NCBI GenBank assembly: GCA_022315425.1
Contig: JAIUPT010000008.1
Coordinates: forward strand, 372,001 to 436,000
Origin: Pseudevernia furfuracea
Taxonomy: Eukaryota; Ascomycota; Lecanoromycetes; Lecanorales; Parmeliaceae
Reading direction: 5' to 3'
Length of the DNA stretch: 64,000 nucleotides
Shown one piece after another: positions 30,308 through 39,539 of this stretch. The notes beneath the pieces were generated by a model. It worked only from the letters and a program-made list of their open reading frames with translations, did not search any database and was not told the DNA's origin. The stretch's first letter is position 1. The number at the start of each line of letters is the position of its first letter. Made by a program: the position numbers and the translations under genes.

Positions 30308-32104
30308 TGTGCCTAGCCGGTCCCCGCGCCACCATCATTGCCGGTCACGTGCACAGCGTCTCGATCGGCAACGAGTGTGCAATCTATCTTCACGGGACAT
30401 TTGACAAATTATTGGCCACTCTGCTCATTCTACCAACGAAGAAAGAAAATCCTTCTCGGGCATTATGTAGAATCGGTGAGAGGGCTGCCAGAAGGGGCAT
30501 TGTCGAAGGAGGCAGAATGATACAGATTTGACTGGTAGATTGCCATGTAGATTCAAACCAAATGTTGGCCATGAACCACGTCAAGTGGCAGGATACTCAG
30601 CGCAGCCACACTTAGCTTTCCGACTTCATGACGGTGCAAAAGGTAATAGTGTGTGCGTAAAAGCGTTTTCGTCGTTCGCGTCTCTGGTCGGAGCTCTGAC
30701 TAACCATTTGGAAAATGCATCCTCTACGGGGTTACCACGGGTCGAGGTGTGCGGCTGGTGGCTGTGGTATGCTGTCATGATAGCCCAGTCCTGGCGTAGT
30801 CCACCCTGGGTCATTCCTAGGATGTGGATGCATTTCTCCAAGAAGATCTAGGCAATGTGACCAGGACACATTGTCCAGACTCTCTCGAAAGTGCTCGCGG
30901 TACCCAGATCGCACGGAACCCATCAACCAGGAAAAGAATCAACCTGGCAGGAGCCTTGAGGACGACGCAAGCGTTGAAATTGCGCCATGATACAGGCCCC
31001 GTAAGGTCCACGGTCGAAGAATGTCTGATGGCAGGTGCATCAGCCACATGAGATTGTTCTCGTCGACATACACAGGAGAGGTGACCTGGCTGCGTCGAAG
31101 TGACCCGCCAGGACCCTCGAAAGCGGGACGGTAGATGAGGATCGGCGGGGACCTGGTTCAAGGAACAGATTCCCATTCAAAGAGCTGGCACTATGTACAC
31201 TTCAACAGGGAAATTATTCTTGATTTCCCAAGTTCAAAGACCACACCAAGAATATCCGAGAAGCAAAGACCCGGGCTTCTTTGCTGCTGCAAAAGGTGCT
31301 ATGTGATCGTACAGATTCTGTCCATGCGGCTCCTGAGGCATCTGGCTGGCCTTGTAGCTGGACTTATGCCTTGCCGATTATCTTGAGCCCTCTTCGATGA
31401 AGTGTTCCCTGCTGACTGGGGTGTTTGTTACTCGCATCTGTAGTCGCTGTGCGTTGGCCCGGTCTCATGCAGCCTCCGAAAGGATTCCCGGCTGTGTTGG
31501 CAGCTTTCCAACCTCTCATTTGGCTCGATTTCCTGGACCAAGCATTTTTCCTCGCTGTCAGCGCTGTTTGTTCCTTGTGTTCGTTGTCGCTCTGCGTCGG
31601 CAAGAGCTCAAGCTTCCGGCCTTCATGTCAGCTATTTTCGTCCGGATTACCGCGACCCCGTCAACCGGAAACTACTTTGCAGAGGGGATGAATTTGGTAG
31701 CTATCGTTCGTGACGAACCTGAGCAGCAATCTCGTTGACATTGGCAAAGATGCCAGACAAGCATCGGCAATCCACGTGGAGAGTGTAGCTTTGGCATCTT
31801 AGAGGAAGTAAATCCATTTGGGCTCTTCCTATGGCATTTTGTCGCTGCAAGCGATGGTCTCTTCGAACATAGAAGGGTCTACAGCAAGCACTCCATTGAA
31901 TGCGGCATGTTTGATATCGCGATAGCCAAACCACTGCACACCTGGCACTCATAGAGAATTGTCCAATCAGATAACGCTTATGTAAATCCGTAGCCAGGAT
32001 ATTTAAGGCGAACCTGACATCAAATTGACGTAAACAAGGCCACCTACATCACTCTTCCGAAGCTTCCTCTCCATCTTACGATCCTCATCGTAAATCCTCA
32101 ATCA
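30308..32104. other. Gene-poor 1.8 kb
   Basis: Several short frames on both strands overlap each other and none shows family blocks, signal peptide or natural composition. The last 100 bp are the presumed promoter of the glutathione S-transferase gene. Confidence 0.35.
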
Positions 32105-33058
32105 ATGCTCCTTCGCCCACATCACCAACCATTCTCGCGAAAAGTAACAAAGTCTATTGCCCAGCAAGCCAGGCACATCAACCCCATCATCCAAAGCCGC
32201 ATTCACCCATCTATTTCGTCACGGTATCCCAATTATCAGTCCACCATGACATCCTCCCCCGTCTCCAAACGCCAAAAAACCTCTTCCACCCCCCCTTCCC
32301 CTCCCTACGAACTCCTCTACTGGCCCACCGTCCCCGGTCGCGGCGAACACATCCGCCTCTGCTTCGAAGAAACCCAAACCCCCTACCAAGACACCTGCAA
32401 CGCCGACCCGAAAACCGGCATGAGCGCCCTCACATCCCTCATCTCCGACCAGAACAAAGGCGACGCGACCAACCCGCCGCCATTGGCGCCGCCGGCGCTC
32501 CGGCACGGCGACCTGCTCCTCAGCCAAACGCCCAACATCCTCCTCTACCTGGGCCCGAAGCTCGGCCTCGCGGGGCCCGAGGGCGATGGGAACGCCACCT
32601 ACCACGTCAACCAACTGGCGCTGACGGCGTTGGATGGGCTGAGTAACGAAGCGCACGACACGCACCACCCCGTCGCCATAGCCGCGTACTACGAGGAGCA
32701 GAAGGAGGAAGCCAAGCGGAAAGCCGCCGACTACACCTCGAACCGTCTTCCCAAATTCCTCGGCTACTTCGAGCGCGTGTTGCAGAGCGAGGCCAGTAAG
32801 GGCGGGGAGTGGCTCTATGGGGGGCAGTTGACGTATGCGGATCTGGTGCTCTGGCAGTGCGTGGATGGGGTCAGCTTTGCGTTTCCGGTGGCGATGAGGC
32901 GGATGAGGGAGAGTGGGGAGTACGGGGAGGTGTTTGGGTTGTGTGAGAGGGTGAAGGGGAGGGAGAATGTTGCGGCGTATTTGAAGAGTGGTAGGCGGTT
33001 GAAGTATAGTATGGGGATTTACAGGCATTATCCGGAGCTGGATGCTGAGGACGCTTAG
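32105..33058 (+). CDS. Glutathione S-transferase-like protein with possible mitochondrial leader
   Basis: From ATG 32246 the product is a 270-residue protein with the two-part GST layout. The thioredoxin-like N-terminal part contains YELLYWPTVPGRGEHIRLCFEE, the glutathione-site pattern of pi/sigma/alpha-type enzymes with the catalytic Tyr at the YW turn, and LLLSQTPNILLYLGPKLGL with the SNAIL-like turn read as SQTPNI. The helical C-terminal part contains YGGQLTYADLVLWQCVDG, the usual buried Asp motif. It conjugates glutathione to electrophiles. An in-frame ATG at 32105 adds 47 residues rich in Arg, Ser and His with no Asp or Glu, typical of a mitochondrial targeting sequence. The two starts could give mitochondrial and cytosolic forms. 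Confidence 0.85.
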   Translation: MLLRPHHQPFSRKVTKSIAQQARHINPIIQSRIHPSISSRYPNYQSTMTSSPVSKRQKTSSTPPSPPYELLYWPTVPGRGEHIRLCFEETQTPYQDTCNADPKTGMSALTSLISDQNKGDATNPPPLAPPALRHGDLLLSQTPNILLYLGPKLGLAGPEGDGNATYHVNQLALTALDGLSNEAHDTHHPVAIAAYYEEQKEEAKRKAADYTSNRLPKFLGYFERVLQSEASKGGEWLYGGQLTYADLVLWQCVDGVSFAFPVAMRRMRESGEYGEVFGLCERVKGRENVAAYLKSGRRLKYSMGIYRHYPELDAEDA

Positions 33059-33484
33059 GATAGGGTATCATAAAAGTGAGCGCTTGCGAGCAGATGGAAG
33101 CTGGGAGATGGCAATGGTTTGTATGTAAGTCTCTAACATTGACGATTCTTACAATCCCCTGCGCCTATGGAGTTGTCCATTTTGAAAGCTGCAAGCAATG
33201 ACTTATCCCGCCTGAGGGGACTGCCTATGGTCTCAAAGTTCAAAAGCACTTTGCGCCAAGACGATTCTAATCCATGGCTTACCGCTTGCAACGTCGACGT
33301 TAACGCCTTCTTGCACCGTTCTAATGTTGAACCCATTTTCTCCTGGCAGCGAATTCAACGTCAAAAAGTTTTCATACGGGATGCCGGTCCATTAATCTCT
33401 CATTCCTCAAAACCCCTCACATATCCATAAGTAACCGTCGTCTCATCGATCTTAGGACTCTGTCTCCGCAGCCGGCTCCGCTAC

Positions 33485-34624
33485 TTAGTTAGTGCTGGTA
33501 GATTCGTAGAGAGGCAAATCACCAGCCATTCTCCCTCTCACGTTCTTCTTCCCAATAACCTTTCTCTCCTTCCGGCTAGGAAAGTCGCTCTCTTTGCCGG
33601 GCATGATTTGCCCTGGATGGACGATATTGAAGAGCACAAGAGCGATGAGCATGAGGGTGGAGTCGAGGACGTATTGATATGCTTCGTGAACTGGGATGCC
33701 GCTGCTGTAGCCTTTGGAGTACTCGACCAGGCGGAATATAATGCGGACCTAGGGCAATATAAATCTTGTGTTTGTTTGTGGTGCCTATGGGAAGAGTACT
33801 TACGGTGATGAGTGTCAGAACGGCATAAAGGATGTAGAGCATACGGAGTGCCCGTCTTTGGTCCGTCGCGGGAGCGTCACGCTTCATCTGACTCTGGAAG
33901 CGGACTGCTAGGCCGACGAAGCAACAAATGAAGAATTGTTGTAGGCCAACACCACCCATGTATATGTGAAGACCTAGAACGAAGTCAACGAGTGGTCTGC
34001 ATGAATATGGCTATTGCAGAGTTCATTCACCTCTGAAAATCTGGCTTTGCGGAATGTCACTTCCCGAGGCCATGCTTGCTCCCACAGCTTGGACGAGGAA
34101 CGCAATTATGTCGAGAAGTACGAAGTAAAGGCCGAATCTCCATGCTTTGAACCCCAAAATCTTGGCGCTAGAGGTGAAGTTGTACTAGACTTTGGTTAGC
34201 CTGCAATCTTGAAGTTGTTCTTCAAACATTCAAAGATGGTCTCACCACCATTCTGCCCAAGACCATGTAAACGTATGCGTTAATCCAGAGAGGTGCAAGC
34301 TAGACTTTGGTTAGCCTGCAATCTTGGAGTTGTTCTTCAAACATTCAAAGATGGTCTCACCAGCATCAGAACAAACCAGACGGTATAATATGTTTCATTT
34401 GAAACATACTTGATGCTAAGGATGCGGAATACGTAGCAGGCCGTCTGCCACAGCGCTCCCATTGCTATGACCCAGCTATAGCCTTTGCGATAGATGATTG
34501 ATTGGACAATGTGTGCGGTGAGAGTGAGGCCGAAGAGAATGGCGAAGAGGTATGCGGCTCCAGAATTTGGGCAAAAGCTTGGCCATTGGGTGTTTGGATC
34601 CGTTTGAGCTGGGCAGCCTCCCAT
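33485..34624 (-). CDS. RTA1-like seven-helix membrane protein, 301 aa, five exons
   Basis: Exons from 5' to 3' are 34361-34624, 34246-34299, 34031-34184, 33804-33973 and 33485-33748. They join in frame over GT-AG introns of 61, 61, 57 and 55 bp. The product is a fungal RTA1/RTM1-type protein: the start FCPNSGAAYLFAILFGLTL, the signature APLWINAYVYMVLGRM, then FVLLDIIAFLVQAVGASMA, GGVGLQQFFICCFVGLAV, and the late RIIFRLVEY with EAYQYVLD and the last helix TLMLIALVLFNIVHPG. Members sit in the plasma membrane and are linked to lipid translocation and drug or stress resistance; the substrate here is unknown. The first two introns are 60/61 identical (listed separately). Confidence 0.92.
34185..34245 (-). 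mobile_element. Introner-like intron, copy 1 (second intron of the RTA1-like gene)
   Basis: A 61-bp GT-AG intron, minus strand, beginning GTGAGACCATC, with branch-like GGCTAACC and ending AAAGTCTAG. It differs from the intron at 34300-34360 at a single base. Independent introns of one gene do not normally resemble each other. Near-identical introns are the mark of introner-like elements, which are known to multiply in Dothideomycetes. Confidence 0.7.
34300..34360 (-). mobile_element. Introner-like intron, copy 2 (first intron of the RTA1-like gene)
   Basis: A 61-bp GT-AG intron with the same sequence as the one at 34185-34245 except one position (cttggag against cttgaag on the plus strand). 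The 54-bp exon between them (34246-34299, reading LAPLWINAYVYMVLGRMV) is not duplicated and encodes conserved family residues, so tandem duplication of gene sequence is not the explanation. Confidence 0.7.
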
Positions 34625-35769
34625 CGTGAATTACGAATGTGAATAGAATGTAAAGCTGCTGAGTTGATACCCGTTAGAATGTAGACGAAGATTGAGCCGT
34701 CAATAGGGTGCAAGTAGAATCGGTGGTATAGGGACAACGGAGAGTCAATGGCACCAGGCTAACAAAGAAGCTTGAAGTAGAACACTTTTGAACGAGTTTT
34801 AGTTGATCTGATGTAGTGAGACTTATGTGGAATGGAGAACTGGAGTCTGGCGAGGGCATCCTGCCATTGATATAGTCCTCACTCATGGTTCGTATGTAAG
34901 CTTCGGATGTACGCGTCCGCCGGCTGTGTCGATGTGAGGCCCGTATGCTTGCTATAGAATATAACTGCGGACATTGTAACGTGGTGATAGAGCATAGAGC
35001 ATGCATGGACGTTGAATTGTACGAGCAGACCAATGAGAAGCTGAGAAGCTAGAAAGACGCGAGAAGAAGGCGACAATAAGCTTAAAGCACATTCTGACAC
35101 CTTCCAAGTCAGTTTACGAGCATCTCCAGCACTGCCCAAGGGAAGAGTTATGTAGAGCATAGCGCCTGCCTATGCAGCCTCAGGTAGGTCAGAGAGCCTT
35201 GGGAAACCCCTGAATAGACCGAGGTTACAACATCAGTTAGATACTGCCTGTACGGCGAAGGTGGAAATCTACCCTATGGTGAATGCTGTGAACTCGACTT
35301 GGAGGTGTCACGTTGAGGCTGGGGCTTACCCTGGAGCCTGGCAAGTGTTCAAGTTGTCATTTGGTGATTGGTCGATTCGTATCTTGAAGTACGCTAGCAG
35401 CCCTACGAGATCGCCTTTGCCTAAGATGAAACTACCTTAGGAGGATCTCCAGCTTGAAGAAATACAGTGACAGGTAATGGAACACCAGAAGCTACCTTGT
35501 TCTGCTTGAGCCCTACCATCTGACAGACTCCAACTGGTGAACTGTCTTTGTCAGCGAGCTGAGCTGAGAACGACAAGGCCTCACAAAAACTCAATCGATC
35601 CCGACGCACATAAGAAAGGCTCGTTGCTTTACGTACATATGACAGACACTTTTACCCCTTCTTCTTTTGATTCTCGTTGGTTCCCTCGTATAAGGACCTC
35701 CTACACTTAACATACACTTGACCATTCTTTACACCTTCCCACCCAGGTGGCCCAGAGACTGCATCCACA
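34625..35769. other. Divergent intergenic region
   Basis: About 1.1 kb between the start of the RTA1-like gene (minus) and the start of the Zn2Cys6 gene (plus). It should contain both promoters. Overlapping short frames on the minus strand lack coding character. Confidence 0.45.
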
Positions 35770-38021
35770 ATGGAACAGACACCTAACCGCAAAGTTCCGA
35801 TTAAACGTCTTGAGAAGGAGGTTTCGCCTTCTGACGAATCGTATAAGGCGACTGACAAACAGGCCAATGTCAAGCGGTCAAGACGAAGCAAACCAAAAGT
35901 CAAGACGGGCTGCATTACCTGCAAGTGAGTCAGCCTAGTCTCATTGAGACACCAAAAGCCACTTTAGTCATGTAGGAGGGACCTCTGTCTCATCTTGATG
36001 CTCGCATCCTGTGTATACTTTCTTGATGCTACAAGCATGATAGCATGGGAGAATGCGAACTCTTCTTACTTGCTATATCCTCCGCTGTACTAACACCTAT
36101 GACAGGAGTGAGTTTGGCTGTCTGTGGGCACTAGTGAAGAAGCTAATGCTTAATGTCGATCCCAGTCCGACGAGTAAAGTGCGATGAAAAGAAACCCGAA
36201 TGCGAGAAATGTGCAAGTACTGGTAGAAAGGTAGGTCTTTGAGACCTTACTGTCCACCGTATAACTCTCTACGTTTCGTCGCAGCCGATCCTCGAATTAG
36301 CTGTTGTCTCTAATCTTTACTCAGTGTGACGGTTATAGTATACTCTATGGAGATCCAAGCCCGACCTATGGCAAATCTGCTGTGGCAGAACCTAGCAACT
36401 CAGCCATAGTCGTAGTACCGAATCCAATATTCCATACGCGAGGGAGCGAAGAGGAAGGACGATGTCTTGACTTCTTTCTCAATCGAACTGCCTCTCAGCT
36501 GTCAGGCTTCTGGGACTCGGATTTTTGGGGATGCTCAATACTCCGAGCGACCCATCACCAACCGGCTATAAGACATGCAGTTCTCGCACTAAGCTCTCTA
36601 CATGAGCGTTTTGAAGCCGGAGACACGTCCGTTATAAATCCCATATGGGATAAAGGAGAAGGCGGCTTTGCTCTAAAACAATACAACCAAGCTATCCAGC
36701 ATTTGATCAAGCCTACGAGCAAAGGCCAACAGCCCGTCGACGTATGTCTTATTGCTTGCATGCTTTTCGCATGCTTCGAGGTAAGCATTTTCTGAAAAGC
36801 CTCCATCAGATCTTCGGAGAAGGTGATGAAGAAGCGAAATCCGGCGAGCGTTAATTACCGACTGACAAACTCCTAGACATTGCGCGGCCACCACGGATCA
36901 GCCCTTTCCCACATTAAAAGTGGGGTGAGAATTCTTTCTGAAGTGGAATTTAACGATGACGGCGAGCAACGCCATGGTGTGCTGACGACGTCCTCGTACC
37001 CTTTTGTAGATTTTCAGGAGCTTGAGATATTGTTCAACCGGTTAGACGCTCAAGCAGCTCAGGCATGTCAACGCTCTCTTCCGTCAATCGCTAACCCTTA
37101 TGAGCAGCGTCCCCCTCTCTTTTAGGTTGACTGATTTCGCTGATTGCATCGCAGATGATTGGAACTCGACCGATGCTACTCAAAAAACGTCCAAGAGACA
37201 TGGAAAAGGGTTTTGGTCCCGAGATCCCAGCCGCATTCACTTCCTTAGAACAAGCCAGAAACTCCTTGGATTACCATTGGAACAACTGTAGTGACTTCCT
37301 GAACGAACTCGAGACCAATCTCCGGTATCGAAAGGTCAAAGGGAGTAGAGATCAAGGGCCGCTCGACACTCTAAGGACAACAGAAGCAATTCGACAGGAG
37401 TGTTTCAATCTCTATGAGAGATGGCTTGTTGCATTTCAAGCCTTTCTGCAAACCCATGGTAAATCATTGGATAGCAGAGGCTTACAAGCGGCTCGTACAC
37501 TGGAGATTAGCCATAGCTTCGCCATGATATTTCTAAACGTTAGCACTGTCAATGTGCTCCATGATGAGACAGCGTGGGACAGGTTCACCGAGCATTACGA
37601 GCATGTTGTAAACTTGGCCGCTTTGATCATCAAGTCCTCGATTTGCGACCAGCTCACAAGAAAACGAGGCCCTGACTTCACGTTGGATACGAACATTGTT
37701 CCCTTTCTGTACGCCGTGGCCCACAAGTGCCGTCATCCCATTATACGCAGAAAAGCCGTCTCTCTCCTGTACGCAGCCCCGCGCCAGGAAGGTATCTGGG
37801 ATAGTATACTCACTGCGCGCGTTGCTGAGAGACTCATTGGCATTGAAGAGGCCGGACTTGGCAAAGTCACCCGTTGTGAGGATGTACCGGATTGGGCACG
37901 TATATCGGATGTTGAAGTTAAATTTGACCTGCAGGGACGCCTGGGGACTGTCAGATATAGTCGTCAACGAAGTCCATTAGAGAAGGTACGGGATACTGTA
38001 ATGGAGTCGGTCAGATGGTGA
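35770..38021 (+). CDS. Zn2Cys6 transcription factor, 576 aa, with a 2-nt microexon
   Basis: Exons: 35770-35924, 36106-36107, 36166-36230, 36325-36780, 36877-37062 and 37155-38021, together 1731 nt in frame. The binuclear zinc cluster is complete only with this splicing: Cys48, 51, 58, 65, 68 and 75 in C-x2-C-x6-C-x6-C-x2-C-x6-C, reading GCITCKIRRVKCDEKKPEC. Codon 52 (Lys) and codon 53 (Ile) are each completed by the 2-nt exon GA, flanked by a TACTAAC...CAG acceptor and a GTGAGT donor. The intron at 37063-37154 has a GC donor (CAG/GCATGT). The remainder is a fungal-specific regulator region, with LDFFLNRTASQLSGFWDSDF and an ATHHQPAIRHAVLALSSLHE segment typical of the family. It is presumably a nuclear activator or repressor; its targets are unknown. 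The RTA1-like gene lies divergently beside it. Confidence 0.87.
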
Positions 38022-38395
38022 GGACGGTTACAGTGCAATGCGCAATGGATGTACGTCGACGTATGCCTTGTCAGCCCGGTTTGGACATGCAGCTCAAATT
38101 CTCTCAGAAATTAGTACATTAGAAAAGTTTGGGGAAAAGGTTTTCTTTTAAAATGCATTAAAAAAATACCGCCAAGAGCGCACGACATGGGTAATTGGAA
38201 TTAAATATTCTCGCGTTTTATGTCGCCTTTCTGGAAGGTATAAAGCGTTGTGGATTCGCCTTCTATCTCTTCTCCATTACATCCCACTTCCAACCACGCA
38301 ACATCATAGTATCAGAACAATCAGTCATCATCTATCTTTCGAATACCAAGACTTCGGGGTCTTCGAATCTCACAACCACAACCAGATATTCAACA
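38022..38395 (+). promoter_or_regulatory. Promoter region of the secreted-protein gene with TATA box
   Basis: TATAAA at 38239-38244 lies about 150 bp before the ATG at 38396, with a pyrimidine-rich stretch between. The rest of the interval is AT-rich 3' flank of the regulator gene. Confidence 0.4.
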
Positions 38396-39178
38396 ATGTT
38401 TACATTCACCTTCCTCCTCACCACTCTCGCCATCATCTCGCCAATCCTCTCCTCGCCAATCGAGCCACGACGCTGGGGCCATGAGATCGATGCAGGTGTC
38501 CTAACTTCCGAAACCATTCCCGGCTTCATCGGCGATCGTCCAGTGACTGGCCCTGACGGCGACTACCTGCGCGCCACATTCTGCTACTGTAAAACCGCGA
38601 TGTCTGACATCACACCAAGAGCGACAGATGACTTTCCAGACGGTGGATTAGACGATGGCCAAACCACCGCTGGTGGCAACGGCATTCAACCCGGCGAAAT
38701 ACTACAAGGACATTTCTGGCGCTACGAATACTTCAACTACCACGATAACGCCACCTACTTCCTGAACCACTACTGCATGGAAGACGCCTTTCCAGAAGAC
38801 AAGCATGGATGTGGATACGACTCTCCTGGAGAGTTCGAGCCGAATCCCCAGAATTTCTGGAACACCGTTGGGGAGAATTTCCAAAGTGATTATGCCCTCA
38901 CATATTCGCCGCTACCAAATCATAAATTGCATAGCTGGAGTATTTACAAGATGCAAGAGGATCTTGATTGGATCTACTATGGACGTGGACCGTTGATTGA
39001 ACAGCAGAAGAGAAGGTTGGGTAAAGATCAGGGGTTGATTATGATGCCGAAGGAATATGTGGATGACAAGTGCTCGAATTACTGTGATACGGAGTTGCTG
39101 CTGCCGATGGATCCGACAATGCCAAGTCATGGGGAGTTGTATAATGATATTGATGATATGTGCGACAGGTGCAAATAG
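38396..39178 (+). CDS. Secreted cysteine-containing protein, 260 aa
   Basis: ATG 38396 starts a hydrophobic signal peptide (FTFLLTTLAIISPILSS), with cleavage expected near residue 20; the frame is open upstream, but that part is leader-like. The mature chain is acidic, rich in Tyr, Asp and Gly, with eight cysteines: a CYC pair, two single cysteines, C-x3-C (CSNYC) and C-x2-C at the extreme C-terminus (MCDRCK). One N-glycosylation site (DNAT) is visible. No enzyme family is recognised. A secreted, even-cysteine, lineage-limited protein could act at the host or substrate interface, but that is inference. Confidence 0.7.
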   Translation: MFTFTFLLTTLAIISPILSSPIEPRRWGHEIDAGVLTSETIPGFIGDRPVTGPDGDYLRATFCYCKTAMSDITPRATDDFPDGGLDDGQTTAGGNGIQPGEILQGHFWRYEYFNYHDNATYFLNHYCMEDAFPEDKHGCGYDSPGEFEPNPQNFWNTVGENFQSDYALTYSPLPNHKLHSWSIYKMQEDLDWIYYGRGPLIEQQKRRLGKDQGLIMMPKEYVDDKCSNYCDTELLLPMDPTMPSHGELYNDIDDMCDRCK

Positions 39179-39539
39179 GCTAGGGCGATGAGTGTGTGGG
39201 ATTTTGGCTTTGCATGGCGATGGTTGGGTTTCATGGGGGGATCGGGACTGCTTTTGACGGGAGTGGTGGTTATTGTAGCTTAGATCAATCAAATCAGGTT
39301 CCTTCCGAAAAGCCGTCGTTCTCCATTGCATTTATCGCTCCTGCTTTACAAAAGCATTGTGCATGGCAGCCAAATACGAAGGGTGAGGCATGTTCTCGGC
39401 GCTGCGCGTCGCGCTAAAGCGCGACTTCGGGTTTTAAGCTCCACCACTCAAGTCAATCCCCCAGTAGAGCCTCTATCTCCACTACCAAACATCAGAAGCT
39501 TCTCCACGAATAATACCTTCAACCACTGATTGAATCAGT
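39179..39539. other. Intergenic
   Basis: 3' flank of the secreted-protein gene and promoter of the CAF-1 gene. No other feature was seen. Confidence 0.4.

Noticed and set aside
32219..33028. 269-codon frame antisense to the GST gene
   Set aside because: It mirrors the strong third-position C and G bias of the GST codons; the GST frame has conserved motifs and the antisense one has none.
35925..36165. Stwintron (nested twin intron) instead of a microexon
   Set aside because: The inner acceptor lies two bases before a complete GTGAGT donor, so the donor is not itself split; a 2-nt exon between two standard introns fits better.
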